Source of the DNA: Allolobophora icterica
Taxonomy: Eukaryota > Annelida > Clitellata > Crassiclitellata > Lumbricidae
Direction: 5' to 3'
NCBI GenBank assembly: GCA_963556255.1
Contig: OY744613.1
Coordinates: 48,194,746 to 48,258,745, forward strand
DNA: 64,000 nucleotides
Shown: positions 20,700-30,330 of the stretch, piece by piece
How positions within the stretch are numbered: position 1 is the stretch's first letter
Layout of the letters: every line of letters begins with the position of its first letter
Made by a program: the position numbers and the translations under genes
Notes under the pieces: model-generated
Told to the model about the DNA's origin: nothing
Database searches by the model: none
The model's input: the letters and a program-made list of their open reading frames with translations, nothing else

Positions 20700-21800
20700 A
20701 CACTACTCGGTAGATGACAGGAGCGTTTGATAGTTGTTATACCCAGCTTCTAGTTTCGTGTTTAGGTTTATCGTGAACGACATTTTCTAAAACTGGACAA
20801 TGAGAAAATCATAATTTTTGTTTAACCATTCCATTTTCTACGCTGGTAAATGTTACCTTTATTTTATCATAATGTTTAATTTAAATATAATTTGATGTTT
20901 GAATGTTTAATAGCATGTTGATATTAAAAAAAAAATTTTTTATATTCTCTCAACGTGCTAAGTCTTAATAACTTTTCTGGTCTTTGCAGTTCTGATATCA
21001 GTGAACAGTTTGTTACGGTCATTTAACATTTCATACATTTTGTAATCTTTCACTAGTGTCTTTTCGACTAAAACCGCAGACTATTTTCTGTCTAGGCAGA
21101 GAAAAAATATTTTTATTTTTTAAAATGGATAAGAAATTTGCAGTATTGCAGAAACCACCACACCCAATATAGGAATCTTAATTTTTCAACCATATTCTTA
21201 TTTTCAAAAACTATGGTGTCAGTTGAATTATTGCCATCACTATCACAATGTAATTTTTCTGCTGCAGAGTGTTAAAAATCGATCACTTTCTTTCAATATT
21301 AGATAATAATATTGTTTTATGTGATTGAAATTTGTTACTGTTCGTTTATAGCAACCACCTTCATTGACAGAAGCAGAAGCCTCGGATATTCAAAAAGAAA
21401 TTCACAACTTCAAGGAAATTGACAAATGCTGTGATTTACTAGAGAACTGACAGCAAGAAAGCAGGAACTATTTCATTACCAGTAAATCATCTTGGAAAAT
21501 TACTATAAGAATCAGTTTGTACAAAAAAGCATAAAAGCAGTTTATGGTGGATACTGGAATCTGTAAGACAAATATTTCATTACAGGACAAAAGTCAAAGT
21601 TTATCGCATCAGGAATGTAAGGGGCACCCAATTCCTTTACCAGGACCTTCAGCCGACAAAGAACGAATCACAATCTCTTTTGCATTCATCTGTTAGTCCT
21701 TATTGATATGAACCTTGATCCTCATTCATGGCACATACTGGAGGAAAACATACACTTGCAAATCATATGGCAAAGATTTTACAAACCTTGGTTCTTTCAT
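20700..21800. other. Upstream region of ZNF-C, no recognised gene
   Basis: This is AT-rich sequence. A lone F-type core unit (CCAGCTTCTAGTTTCGTG) lies near 20,750. No similarity to the A/D upstream block was seen. Confidence 0.45.
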
Positions 21801-21873
21801 CGACCATGTGATAGGTCACAGTTGAAATAAACCATACAAATTTCACTTGTGTCAATAAGATTTTGCTTGTAGT
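21760..21873 (+). pseudogene. Decayed N-terminal fingers of ZNF-C
   Basis: In the same frame as ZNF-C, sequence resembling two further fingers precedes its first Met: TCKSYGKDFTNLGSF and KPYKFHLCQ-stop-DFACSMDL. The first has lost a zinc Cys. In-frame stops TGA (21,823-21,825) and TAA (21,856-21,858) cut both off. The present ORF start is therefore a by-product of nonsense mutations inside an originally longer array, or an intron removes this part. Confidence 0.7.
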
Positions 21874-23622
21874 ATGGATCTGACAATGAATTTAAAGACA
21901 CATTTAGGAGAAAAACCCTCCAAATGTCACATATGCAAGAAATCTTTTGCCAACAGTAGTCGGTTGAATAGACATGTGAGAACCCACACTGTAGAAAAAC
22001 CATACAAGTGTGAATTGTGTGGAAAAGGATTCATTGTAAATTATCAACTTAAATACCATATGAAGCTCCACACTGGTGAAGAAACATACAATTGTAAATT
22101 TTGTGAGAAAACATTTTTATGGAGCAGTCATTTGAAAGAGCATATGACTATCCACACAGGGGATAAACCATTCAAGTGTGAATTATGTCAGAGAGCTTTT
22201 GCACGTAGAAGTGATCTGAAAAGTCATTTAAAAATACATTCAGGAGAAATATCATACAAATGTCGCCATTGCGACAAATCATTTGCAGATTGTACTCAAT
22301 TGAATCAACACATGAGGATCCACACTGGAGAAATACCATACAAATGTGAATTGTGCGGAAAAGGATTCATTAAAAATTCTTCACTTAAATGCCACATGAG
22401 GATCCACACTGGTGAAAAGCCATGTAAGTGTGAATTGTGCGGAAAAGGGTTCATTTTAAAAAATGAACTTAAGCACCATATGCGGCTACACACGGGTGAA
22501 AACACATACAATTGTGAACTTTGTCAGAAAACTTTTTTATGGAGCTGTCATTTCAATAAGCATATGATTATCCACACAGGTGAGAAGCGATTCAAGTGTG
22601 AATTGTGTGAGAAAGCTTTTGCACGTTGTAAGAATCTGACAAGCCATTTAAGAACACATTCTGGAGAAAAACCATACAAATGTCACCTATGTGACAAATC
22701 ATTTGGATGCAATAGTGATTTGAAGAAACACATGAGGATCCACACTGGAGAAAAACCATACAAGTGCAATTTGTGTGGAAAAGTATTCGTTAAAAATTAT
22801 CAAATTAGATACCACATGAGGATCCACACTGGTGAAAAAACACACAATTGTCAATTTTGTAAGAAAACTTTTGTTTGGAGCAGTCAATTGAAAATGCATA
22901 TGATTGTCCACACGGGAGATAAACCGTTCAAGTGTGGATTGTGTCCGAAAGCTTTTAAACATAGTGGCACTCTGGCAAAGCATTCAAAAACACATTCAGG
23001 CGAAAAACCACCCAAATGTCATAGTAGCCATTTGAATAGTTATGCGAGAATCCATGTGGGAAGGAATGTGCAAAAATGTGAACTATGCCATAAATTAGTT
23101 ACAGATGATAGTAGTTTGGTTCAGCACAGCTCTCGAGCTCAAAATGGAGAGAAGCCATATAGATGTGATTCATGTTCCAATGCCTATGCACATCACAATG
23201 ATCTAAGCAGACATTTATTAACCCATAATGAAGATAATATGTGCAGTGACAGGATATGTGACAAAGGGTTTGAAGATTCATATACTGATGTTCTGGATGA
23301 ATATGTGAGAAGTCACACAAAGGAGAGGACATGCACAAGTGAATCATGCCATACAGAAACTGGGATTGTAGATAATCTGTGTAGCCATGACACATTCTGC
23401 ACAGGAGAAATGCAAGACGCTGAAGATGTAGGAAATGAAAGACTATTTGTTTCCAATTCTCAGGCTTTTCTAGTGAAACCATACGGATGTGGGTTCTGTT
23501 GTGAAATGTTTGATATGGAAACGGAATTCATAGAGCATTGTTATGTGGTTTGTTTTTTCCCTGTGGAAAGTGACTTTGCAGCTTTACTTGAAGACGAGAA
23601 ACAGAATTCCATTACTTCATAA
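21874..23622 (+). CDS. ZNF-C: poly-C2H2 zinc-finger protein
   Basis: The 582 residues carry thirteen good C2H2 fingers from about residue 18 to 385, then degraded ones (one lacks both Cys of the knuckle), and the shared tail near residue 535 (YGCGFCCEMFDME, then EHCYVV, where the closing His residues are lost). Fingers recur in the order GKGF / KTFLW / AFAR / SFxxC roughly every four to five units, so the array grew by block duplication. It differs from the A/D and B/E pairs in finger type (CELCGKGF) but shares the tail. Predicted role: nuclear DNA binding, target unknown. The start lies within a former finger. AATAAA lies at 23,639-23,644. Confidence 0.85.
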   Translation: MDLTMNLKTHLGEKPSKCHICKKSFANSSRLNRHVRTHTVEKPYKCELCGKGFIVNYQLKYHMKLHTGEETYNCKFCEKTFLWSSHLKEHMTIHTGDKPFKCELCQRAFARRSDLKSHLKIHSGEISYKCRHCDKSFADCTQLNQHMRIHTGEIPYKCELCGKGFIKNSSLKCHMRIHTGEKPCKCELCGKGFILKNELKHHMRLHTGENTYNCELCQKTFLWSCHFNKHMIIHTGEKRFKCELCEKAFARCKNLTSHLRTHSGEKPYKCHLCDKSFGCNSDLKKHMRIHTGEKPYKCNLCGKVFVKNYQIRYHMRIHTGEKTHNCQFCKKTFVWSSQLKMHMIVHTGDKPFKCGLCPKAFKHSGTLAKHSKTHSGEKPPKCHSSHLNSYARIHVGRNVQKCELCHKLVTDDSSLVQHSSRAQNGEKPYRCDSCSNAYAHHNDLSRHLLTHNEDNMCSDRICDKGFEDSYTDVLDEYVRSHTKERTCTSESCHTETGIVDNLCSHDTFCTGEMQDAEDVGNERLFVSNSQAFLVKPYGCGFCCEMFDMETEFIEHCYVVCFFPVESDFAALLEDEKQNSITS

Positions 23623-23644
23623 ATGAAAATAGTGTCCAAATAAA

Positions 23645-24142
23645 CCAACTATTATGAAACCTACCATCCAAAGCTACATTGCAGAAGTGCAGACATTGCA
23701 CCATTACTTTTTATTTTCAGGAGTTTACTGTTAAACTATTATCGTCTATATCATTTGCTCTATTATGAGATCAAAAATTATGAAATGTGTTACAAGTGTT
23801 GAAGAGTAACATTGAGTTTTAACAAGAGTAAGTCGGATGTATATATTGAAAAGTATATATTAATGGAATGTTTCTGTTTGAATCTTGTTATTTTGGTTAT
23901 GTTGAACTAGAGGTGTTTCTACCTTTATCCATTTAAACACATTTATGGAATTATAAGTATTCTTATTATGAGACCCTTGTGCGTTTGTATAAAAGTAAAC
24001 GTGTAATCTATAAGACTTCTAATATAATAAGCCGTGGTAAGGAAAGTCGACGTCAATGTTCAACAGTTGGAACTACTACCTAAAGTTAATGCGTAAAATG
24101 TGCATTCTACAGTTTCGGCTAAAATCTAACCAGAACTTCTAA
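23645..24142. other. Intergenic, nothing recognised
   Basis: This AT-rich sequence between the ZNF-C 3' end and fold-back element F8 has no open frame of note. Confidence 0.5.
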
Positions 24143-24150
24143 TAATCGTA

Positions 24151-24567
24151 GGTAAAACCCAATTTTAGCATCGAAAATTATTTTGAAAGACACATCTTCA
24201 TTCAAATCACTAATAAATAATACAATAATCATAGTTCATCCATTCTAGTTTCAGTTACAATTTCATCGATCGTCGAGCTTCTATTTTGAGCTATATTTTC
24301 ATCGGTTATCCCACTTCTAGTTTCAGTTTTGGTATGAAATGTTTTCATCGCTCATTCACAGCAGAAATATCAGCACTAAGCGACATATTTTCATCGTCAT
24401 CTAACTTCTGGTTTGAGGATTATTATGCAATATGTTCATCGATCATCTAGCTTCTAGATTAAATAATATTTTCATAAATCGTCCAACTGCTAGTTTAAGT
24501 TATGCTATGAAATGTTCTTATAACTCATGGATGTAAATAATTTTTGACGCTGAAATGGGGTGTTACC
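24151..24567. mobile_element. Fold-back element F8
   Basis: The left end GGTAAAACCCAATTTTAGC and the right end in reverse GGTAACACCCCATTTCAGC are inverted repeats of about 33 bp. The 8-bp duplication TAATCGTA lies at 24,143-24,150 and 24,568-24,575. The interior has about six 'CTTCTAGTTTCAGT/GAGT' core units with ATTTTCATCG spacers. It is non-coding. Confidence 0.85.
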
Positions 24568-24659
24568 TAATCGTAAAGGCATCAGTCCATAGTAACTATG
24601 TTCCATCGCATCACCTCTAAATCCAGTCCGGGGTAACCTCATACAGTTAATGCAGGCTG

Positions 24660-25195
24660 CAGCTGCAGCAACTTACAGTTTCAGCCAAGGGACAATTACC
24701 GAGCGCTTCTGCTGCAACTGTCGCTTCTTATTCTCAGAGGATAGTCCGAGTCAGGCAGGGAAGTGTGACCATTAATGCCGCTGGTGATTACCAATAGAGA
24801 ATTCAAAAACTGGTGTCCTCTGTTCCTGAACCGAACACGGCATATCCTTTGGATACACCACGTTTCACATTCCTAGATTACTACGCTCCATATGAAATAT
24901 TCATCATTCTGTTGTTTAAGTTCAGATTAAACTTTCAATCCCGTCTCTGCTAGAGAGCATCTTTCCTTAACAATGTTATCATGTTCTCTGCATAACATTC
25001 ACGATCGTCTGCTATATTGCTTCGAAGATACTTAAAAAATTAAACTGATGGACTTAATCTTTTTTTGGATTTATCATTACAACATCTGTTTGTATTTGTA
25101 CATTGATATCTGCAAATTCAGCACAAAAGGTGTCACAAATAACTCACGAAGAAGAGCAATTTGAATTTATATGTCTTTCCGATTCCTACCACTCT
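24660..25195. repeat. 3' flank shared by ZNF-B and ZNF-E
   Basis: From about 24.77 kb (GTGTGACCATTAATG) to 25.2 kb this aligns to 9.33-9.64 kb (for example GTTATCATGTTCTCTGCATAA near 24,975). It documents that the duplication that made ZNF-B and ZNF-E included their 3' flank. Confidence 0.7.
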
Positions 25196-26209
25196 ATGTG
25201 CTTAAGGAAAGTAGCTTAAAAGCTTTAAATCAAATAATTCCATAAATGGGTTTTTCAGCGGATTTTCAGAGTAGTGATGGTGAAAATGTTTCATAAATTC
25301 CTTTTCGATTTCAAGGATTTTGTCACATATTCCACAACCATAAGTTCTGAAAATGAAATCTGTCATGTCAACAGTTTATGGAATTATCAACTTTCATTCG
25401 TTTTCCATCGGAACTGGACTTCTTGTTTTCCTTCAATAAAACTCGTTGGTCAATGCATGTCAATTATAGTTGACAACTCTGAACCATTGTAGCGCCTGGT
25501 CATGTTTGACATAATGCTTTCACAAAATTTACTTTACATAATTATGCTTCCTGAGGCTATTACTAAGCCGATATTATTCTTCACATAATATTGCACCTGT
25601 ATGGGTTTGTGGGTTCGTCTGTGGCAATTCAGCCGGCTTTTCAGTGCAAATGCTTTGTCACTTAAATGGCATAGGTATGGTTTATCTCTGGTATGAGTTT
25701 TTGTACGGAGTTTCAGGTCATATTTTCGTGCAAATACTTTGTCACATAAATTGCGCATATATATTTGGTTTCTCTCCGATGTGGATTCTTTTGTGACGAT
25801 CCAGATTACACTTCTATGAAAATGTTTTGTGACATAAATAGCACTTGTATGGTTTTTCTCCAGCATGGCTTCTTTTATGGATATCCAAGGTGGATTTCTG
25901 TGTAGGCCTAAATGGTTCGTTACAACAAAAACACAGGTATGGTTTCTCTCCAGTGTGGGTTCTTCTGTGGCAATTCAGATGAATTTTCTGTGAAAATGCT
26001 TTGTCACATAAATTGCACTTGTAGGGCCTTTCTCCTGTGTGTATTCTGATGTCCTTTCTCAGATCAGCGCTGCTTTCAAATCCTTGGTGACACAAACAGC
26101 AGCTGTAGGGACTTTCTCCAGCACGGGTTGTTACATGAATTATTCTTAAGTTGCAACTATCCGCAAAATGTTTCTTTATAAAATTCACATTCCTGTTGAT
26201 TTTTGTCAT
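25196..26209 (-). pseudogene. ZNF-E: zinc-finger pseudogene, paralogue of ZNF-B
   Basis: From 26,209 the frame reads CCLCHQGF, CNLCDKAF, CFCCNEPF and CYLCHKTF fingers, then hits TAG at 25,814-25,816 where ZNF-B has a Gln codon (FSQK). The frame then shifts, and fingers CDKVFARKYDLKL and SDKAFALKSRLNC continue to about 25,600. The shared tail is still recognisable in another frame at 25,200-25,340 (YGCGICDK, HHHYSENP). A GGCCTA insertion at 25,903-25,910 adds two residues inside one finger. It is much shorter than ZNF-B and not a working array. Confidence 0.85.
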
Positions 26210-26329
26210 TCTGGATTCTCACTTGCATCGTGAGATCTTATACAAAATAAAACACATTATAACAGACTTAGGCCTACCACATTAAAATACATTTATTTAT
26301 CATTGAACATATGATTGCAGGAACCTATC

Positions 26330-26625
26330 TATTAGATGTCTGGAAGGGAGGAGGAATAAAAGTCCCTTAAGCTAACCAAAGAGGCAGCCATGAGCTTGAA
26401 GTGTTAACGACTTCATCTGTCTTAGCCTCAACATGGGTGGTGGTTGGCCAATTGTTTCCCTCAATGGCCCATATTCCTCCGGAAGTTAATTTGGTTAATC
26501 CCCATTAACCATACCTTCTACCAGCAGAAGCCGAAATTTGTAAGCACATTGTACCATGGTGGGATATCAACCATATAGACTGATAGTTCAACGAGCTAAC
26601 CACTAAACTATTGCACAACTGTTAT
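26330..26625 (-). mobile_element. tRNA-derived SINE upstream of ZNF-E
   Basis: On the minus strand: ATAGTTTAGTGGTTAGC (A box), CGTTGAACTATCAGTC, then GGTTGATATCCCACC (worn B box), followed by the TTAGCCTCAACATGG body. It occupies the same position and orientation as the copy upstream of ZNF-B. Confidence 0.65.
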
Positions 26626-26629
26626 ACGT

Positions 26630-27130
26630 CTGAAAATGCTGGCAGGGATTTCTTCAAGAGCAGCGCATGCAAATAATAACTAGTTTTTGTGACAATTTTT
26701 GACAATTTTGCGTGACAATTTTGGACAAGTTTCTCACTTCTAATTGCGCAGCGCTCGATGATAGGCGGGTACCAGGAGCCTGGCCGTCGAGTAGGCCCTA
26801 GAGCTATAGAAGATTTGAGATCACGATTACCATAATTATATGAATCAATCTTTAACCTAAAGTTTCTGTTCAATCGCTAGAGGACGGTAGTATTGATAAT
26901 CAAACTTCTAGTGGACACGTGATCTTCTTAATTAACGCCATTTTGAAGAACTTGCCAAATGAAATTTGTCATTCTACTCTTCCTAATATTCAATGGTTCG
27001 GGTGATGTATACTTTAGGTCTACATCTATTATTACTATAGTAAATAATAAGATATATTGCATGTATACTTTGATTAATTCAGAATTAGATCAATAATCTC
27101 ATAGCAATATTATAATATATGTAAAATTTT
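26630..27130. other. No recognised feature
   Basis: This AT-rich intergenic sequence holds no open frame or repeat that I could name. Confidence 0.5.
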
Positions 27131-27245
27131 GGTTATAGGATTTTGCGCCCCCTGAAGATTCGCCCCCGACATTTCGCCCCCCGGAAGACTAGAAGCGGGA
27201 TCTATGATGAAAATGTAACTAAGGCTAGAAGCGGGATCTAGATTT
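27131..27245. mobile_element. Fold-back element F5, left arm only
   Basis: It begins GGTTATAGGATTTTGCG and continues with three variants of a GCCCCCxGAAGATT / GACATTTCGCCCC phrase, then two 'CTAGAAGCGGGATCTA' core units. No right arm follows; the sequence passes into the ZNF-D upstream block. It is judged a truncated member of the F family. Confidence 0.55.
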
Positions 27246-28780
27246 CTCCGGTCAATTGCAAGCTACTGGTTCCTTGAACGTGCCTTGATATTGGACTTTC
27301 GCATAAAACATAGATCTAGTTTTGGATATCAGTTTGAAAAACTTTAAATTATTAAAATTGAAATATTGTGATCATCTGAAGTAGATTTAATCTGTGATGG
27401 GTCATATTGGTCTCCATAAGATCATTTCCCCTAACTTCTACCTGAATTTATGAACATCTTAGATAACTAGAATGCATATGTTCTAGTAAGCCACGTGAAT
27501 GTTTATCTGCATTGAAATTATAAGAAAAATTGCAAAATTGTCAGTTTTTTTAAAGAACCACAGTCCACATTAAGTCACTATCTAGTTTAATTTTGCTGAT
27601 AATTGTCGCAGTTATTCATCATTTTGATAAAGCTTTGCGCTTGGCAAAGTTGGCAATTAATTGTGCGCACATTGATATAACTAATTTTTGTAAGTTCATG
27701 TTTGTTGACATGGACTTGACTAGTTAAGTAAGCATACATTTAATTCTCTTGATTGGGATGTGCTTATTTTGTGTGTGTTTATTTTACCAAGTTCTTTTCT
27801 GTAATCCTGTTTACAGTAATAGGTGCTCGGCTGAGCCATGCTGATCATCTGATGCATTTTCTTTTCGTTTTTTGTTTGTTTTTGTTTTGTTTGTTTGCAG
27901 TTTCTTGTATTTTCAACTAGTCCTTTACTTTTCATTCATACTATACCTCAAGGACAGTATTTTCAGGGCCTGGTTTTTGTCCCCATTATTTTTCTTTTTC
28001 TTTTTTGGTGCCATCTGATTACTATGTAACAAATAGGCAGCCCTAATTAAGCGGGACCTATGTCCCTTTTGGGCTTTCCCTATTGTATCCCGAATGTTTT
28101 TACATTCCGATTGGTGCCTACTGTACTTTTGTATTGAATTCGGATCAATAAAGTTGAATTGAATTGAAAAATTGAATTGAAAAAAATGACTGTCTATTAT
28201 TTGGGGGCCAAACATTCCGTACTCATGGTAATACAGAGAGAGTGGTTAACTGTAAAACAAAACATTTAAGCAAGACTAAATAAATAAGTAAATTGACATA
28301 TTATAGGTCTGTGAAAGTCAAGTGTGACTAGTGTTCAAGCGCTATTCGTATATATCACAAAAACACTGGTTTGGCACATCATGGAAATTGAAAGTTGTAT
28401 TCCATACATTGCTTCGATGGCTTTATGTTGTTTGGACATTGACATATCCGGATGTTCATTCGAATTGCAACGGTGGTAATGGATCTCAACTGATTGATGG
28501 ATTTAAAAAGAAGTTTCTATCTCAGTTGGAAATCTTGTACATTTACATTTTCTGATAGGCAGTTGATGCAAATAAACGCCGTTCCATGCCTCCCACCATA
28601 AAGATAAGTCTGCAGAATTGAGCCGTGACCGTCAATCAGGATCTTTCCTCCCTTTACTGCCTTTACTTGGCTCTCCCAAGGCCAAAATGGCCTTTTGCAT
28701 GATTTCACGAGCATAAAAAGTTATTTGAAATCTCAAAATTTAAAGCAAACTCGTTGAAATTACTGCGAAACGCTAAGATA
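27246..28780 (+). other. ZNF upstream block, copy 2 (P2)
   Basis: It is homologous to P1 (880-1,770) and P3 (33.9-35.8 kb). Between about 27,940 and 28,200 it carries an insertion with a LINE-like 3' end. Within the block short phrases such as GGCCAAAATGGCCTTTTGC (also near 1,660) are retained. No exon was identified. Confidence 0.6.
27940..28200 (+). mobile_element. LINE 3' end with GAATT tail
   Basis: The sequence around GGGACCTATGTCCCTTTTGG, followed by ATTGTATCCCGAATG and ending AATAAAGTTGAATTGAATTG, looks like the untranslated 3' end of a non-LTR element with a simple GAATT-type tail. The copy-1 upstream block lacks it. The clade cannot be assigned from this piece. Confidence 0.5.
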
Positions 28781-28864
28781 AGAGCAAAAGCTTAGTGTCA
28801 TCAGTTGATAATTATATTAAAAACACCAAGCCTATTTTTAATTTCCAGATACATTGATTCAATT

Positions 28865-29098
28865 TTTTAAAGGGGCTTTTTGGGGCGGTGGACATTTTTT
28901 GGGTGGGGCAAAATGACGTTTTTGTAGTCAAAATGTAATAAAAATAATAATCAAGCACTTTACCTAAGTAATTGTGTTTTTCACAATGAAATTGTGCTGA
29001 GGCTGTTGTAATAATAAAAATAATAATAAAAATGTTTGTAAAATATTTTCAAAAATTTAGGGAGGCAAATGCCCTTTACCCCCCTCCGGACGCCCATG
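28865..29098. mobile_element. Probable DNA-transposon fragment
   Basis: The right edge CCCCTCCGGACGCCCATG is, in reverse, a CATGGGCGTCC-type end common among hAT elements. The left part (GGGGCTTTTTGGGGCGGTGG) is G-rich but I could not match a target-site duplication. It is non-coding. Confidence 0.35.
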
Positions 29099-29222
29099 CA
29101 GTAGATAGATATACTCGGTACATACATTTTACGACATGCTGTTTTGTGATGTCTGTGTTAGTAAAAATCTAAGAACTAAATCTAAGATCTATCCGTCCAT
29201 CCCAGTATAATAGTATTAAACC

Positions 29223-29682
29223 AGGGTATAAAAACGTTTTAGCTAATTTAATTGTCCTTTACCGTTTTATAGGTATAGACCCAATGAAGATATTTCGTTG
29301 ATCATCCAGCTTCTATGTTGAGCTATATTTCTTCAATGTTCCAGCTTCTAGTTTCAGTAATTTTTTCATTAATCTTCCAACTTCTAGTTTGAGTTTTACT
29401 ATAAAATGTTTTCATCACTCATCCACGGCAAGTCCACGATAATGATATCCGCGATAAAACGATATATTTTTTTTATCGCAATTCCAACTTCTAGCTTGAG
29501 TGTTGTTATATAATATGTTCGTCGATCATCCAGCTTCTTCTTTCCGGAACATTTTCATCAATCATCCAACTTCTAGTTTGAGTTTTACTAAGAAATATTT
29601 TCATCGATTTAATGAAATTCGTTAAAATGATATTATAAGCGAAGGGCAATAATTAAATTTTTTAGCTGAACGATATTTTACC
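29223..29682. mobile_element. Fold-back element F7
   Basis: The left end GGTATAAAAACGTTTTAGC and the right end in reverse GGTAAAATATCGTTCAGC are inverted, with TTTAATTGTCC/TTTAATTATTGCC further in. TTAAACC flanks both sides (29,216-29,222 and 29,683-29,689). The corresponding P1 sequence near 2,590 (AGTATAAAACCTGACC) lacks the insert, so the empty site is known. The interior has about seven 'CTTCTAGTTTGAG' core units. Confidence 0.85.
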
Positions 29683-29689
29683 TTAAACC

Positions 29690-30330
29690 TCACCTCTTAC
29701 TATCTTTCCGCAGGCCTTTCACTAAAAACTGGAAATGCTCCTCTTTCACAAATCCCATCCTGAGCCTCTCCCTTCCCCTTACTGCTGTTGCCGCTTCAAT
29801 TCGAAACATCATCCACTACCATCTGAATGTCTGCCTGCAGACCCTTCCAATCTTGACCTTGAACCCATTTTTATCCTATCCGCCGCTGTCGGTTTTGTTT
29901 TGACTATGTGCCTGTGAGTAGGCTGGTTCCTGAGGCTTTGCTTTTTGGGTGCTGCAGAAATCTAGAGATCACTATTACCAATAGTTCAAAAATTCCATTG
30001 CCGATATACTCATCTCTACAGTAACCAAATGGTAAAATACAAGTTGCATATTTTTATCTGTTGAAGATCTAAAGATTACAGGAAGAACTGATGATGAGAA
30101 GAACAACTTGGATATGAATTTTTGCAACAAATCCTAAAACCGTCTGCAGTATTAATTTTTGAACTCAATTTTCGTACCAGACTCCACACTTAAGAAACGC
30201 CATACAAATGTAACCATTGTGTAAAAGCAATTGAATAGCCTACAGCAGTCTTCCGGAACGCAATACAAAGACGAAAACTGGAGTAAAACCGTGCAATTTA
30301 TCTGACAAAGCATTTGCATGGAACAGCCAA
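29690..30330 (+). other. Proximal upstream of ZNF-D with decayed finger
   Basis: It is homologous to 2,600-3,200. It contains a FHxKLEMLLFHKS-like LINE scrap near 29,715. From about 30,180 it contains finger-like residues (ETPYKCNHCVKAIE-stop). From about 30,240 an open stretch GVKPCNLSDKAFAWNSQ leads in frame into ZNF-D's first Met. Confidence 0.55.
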
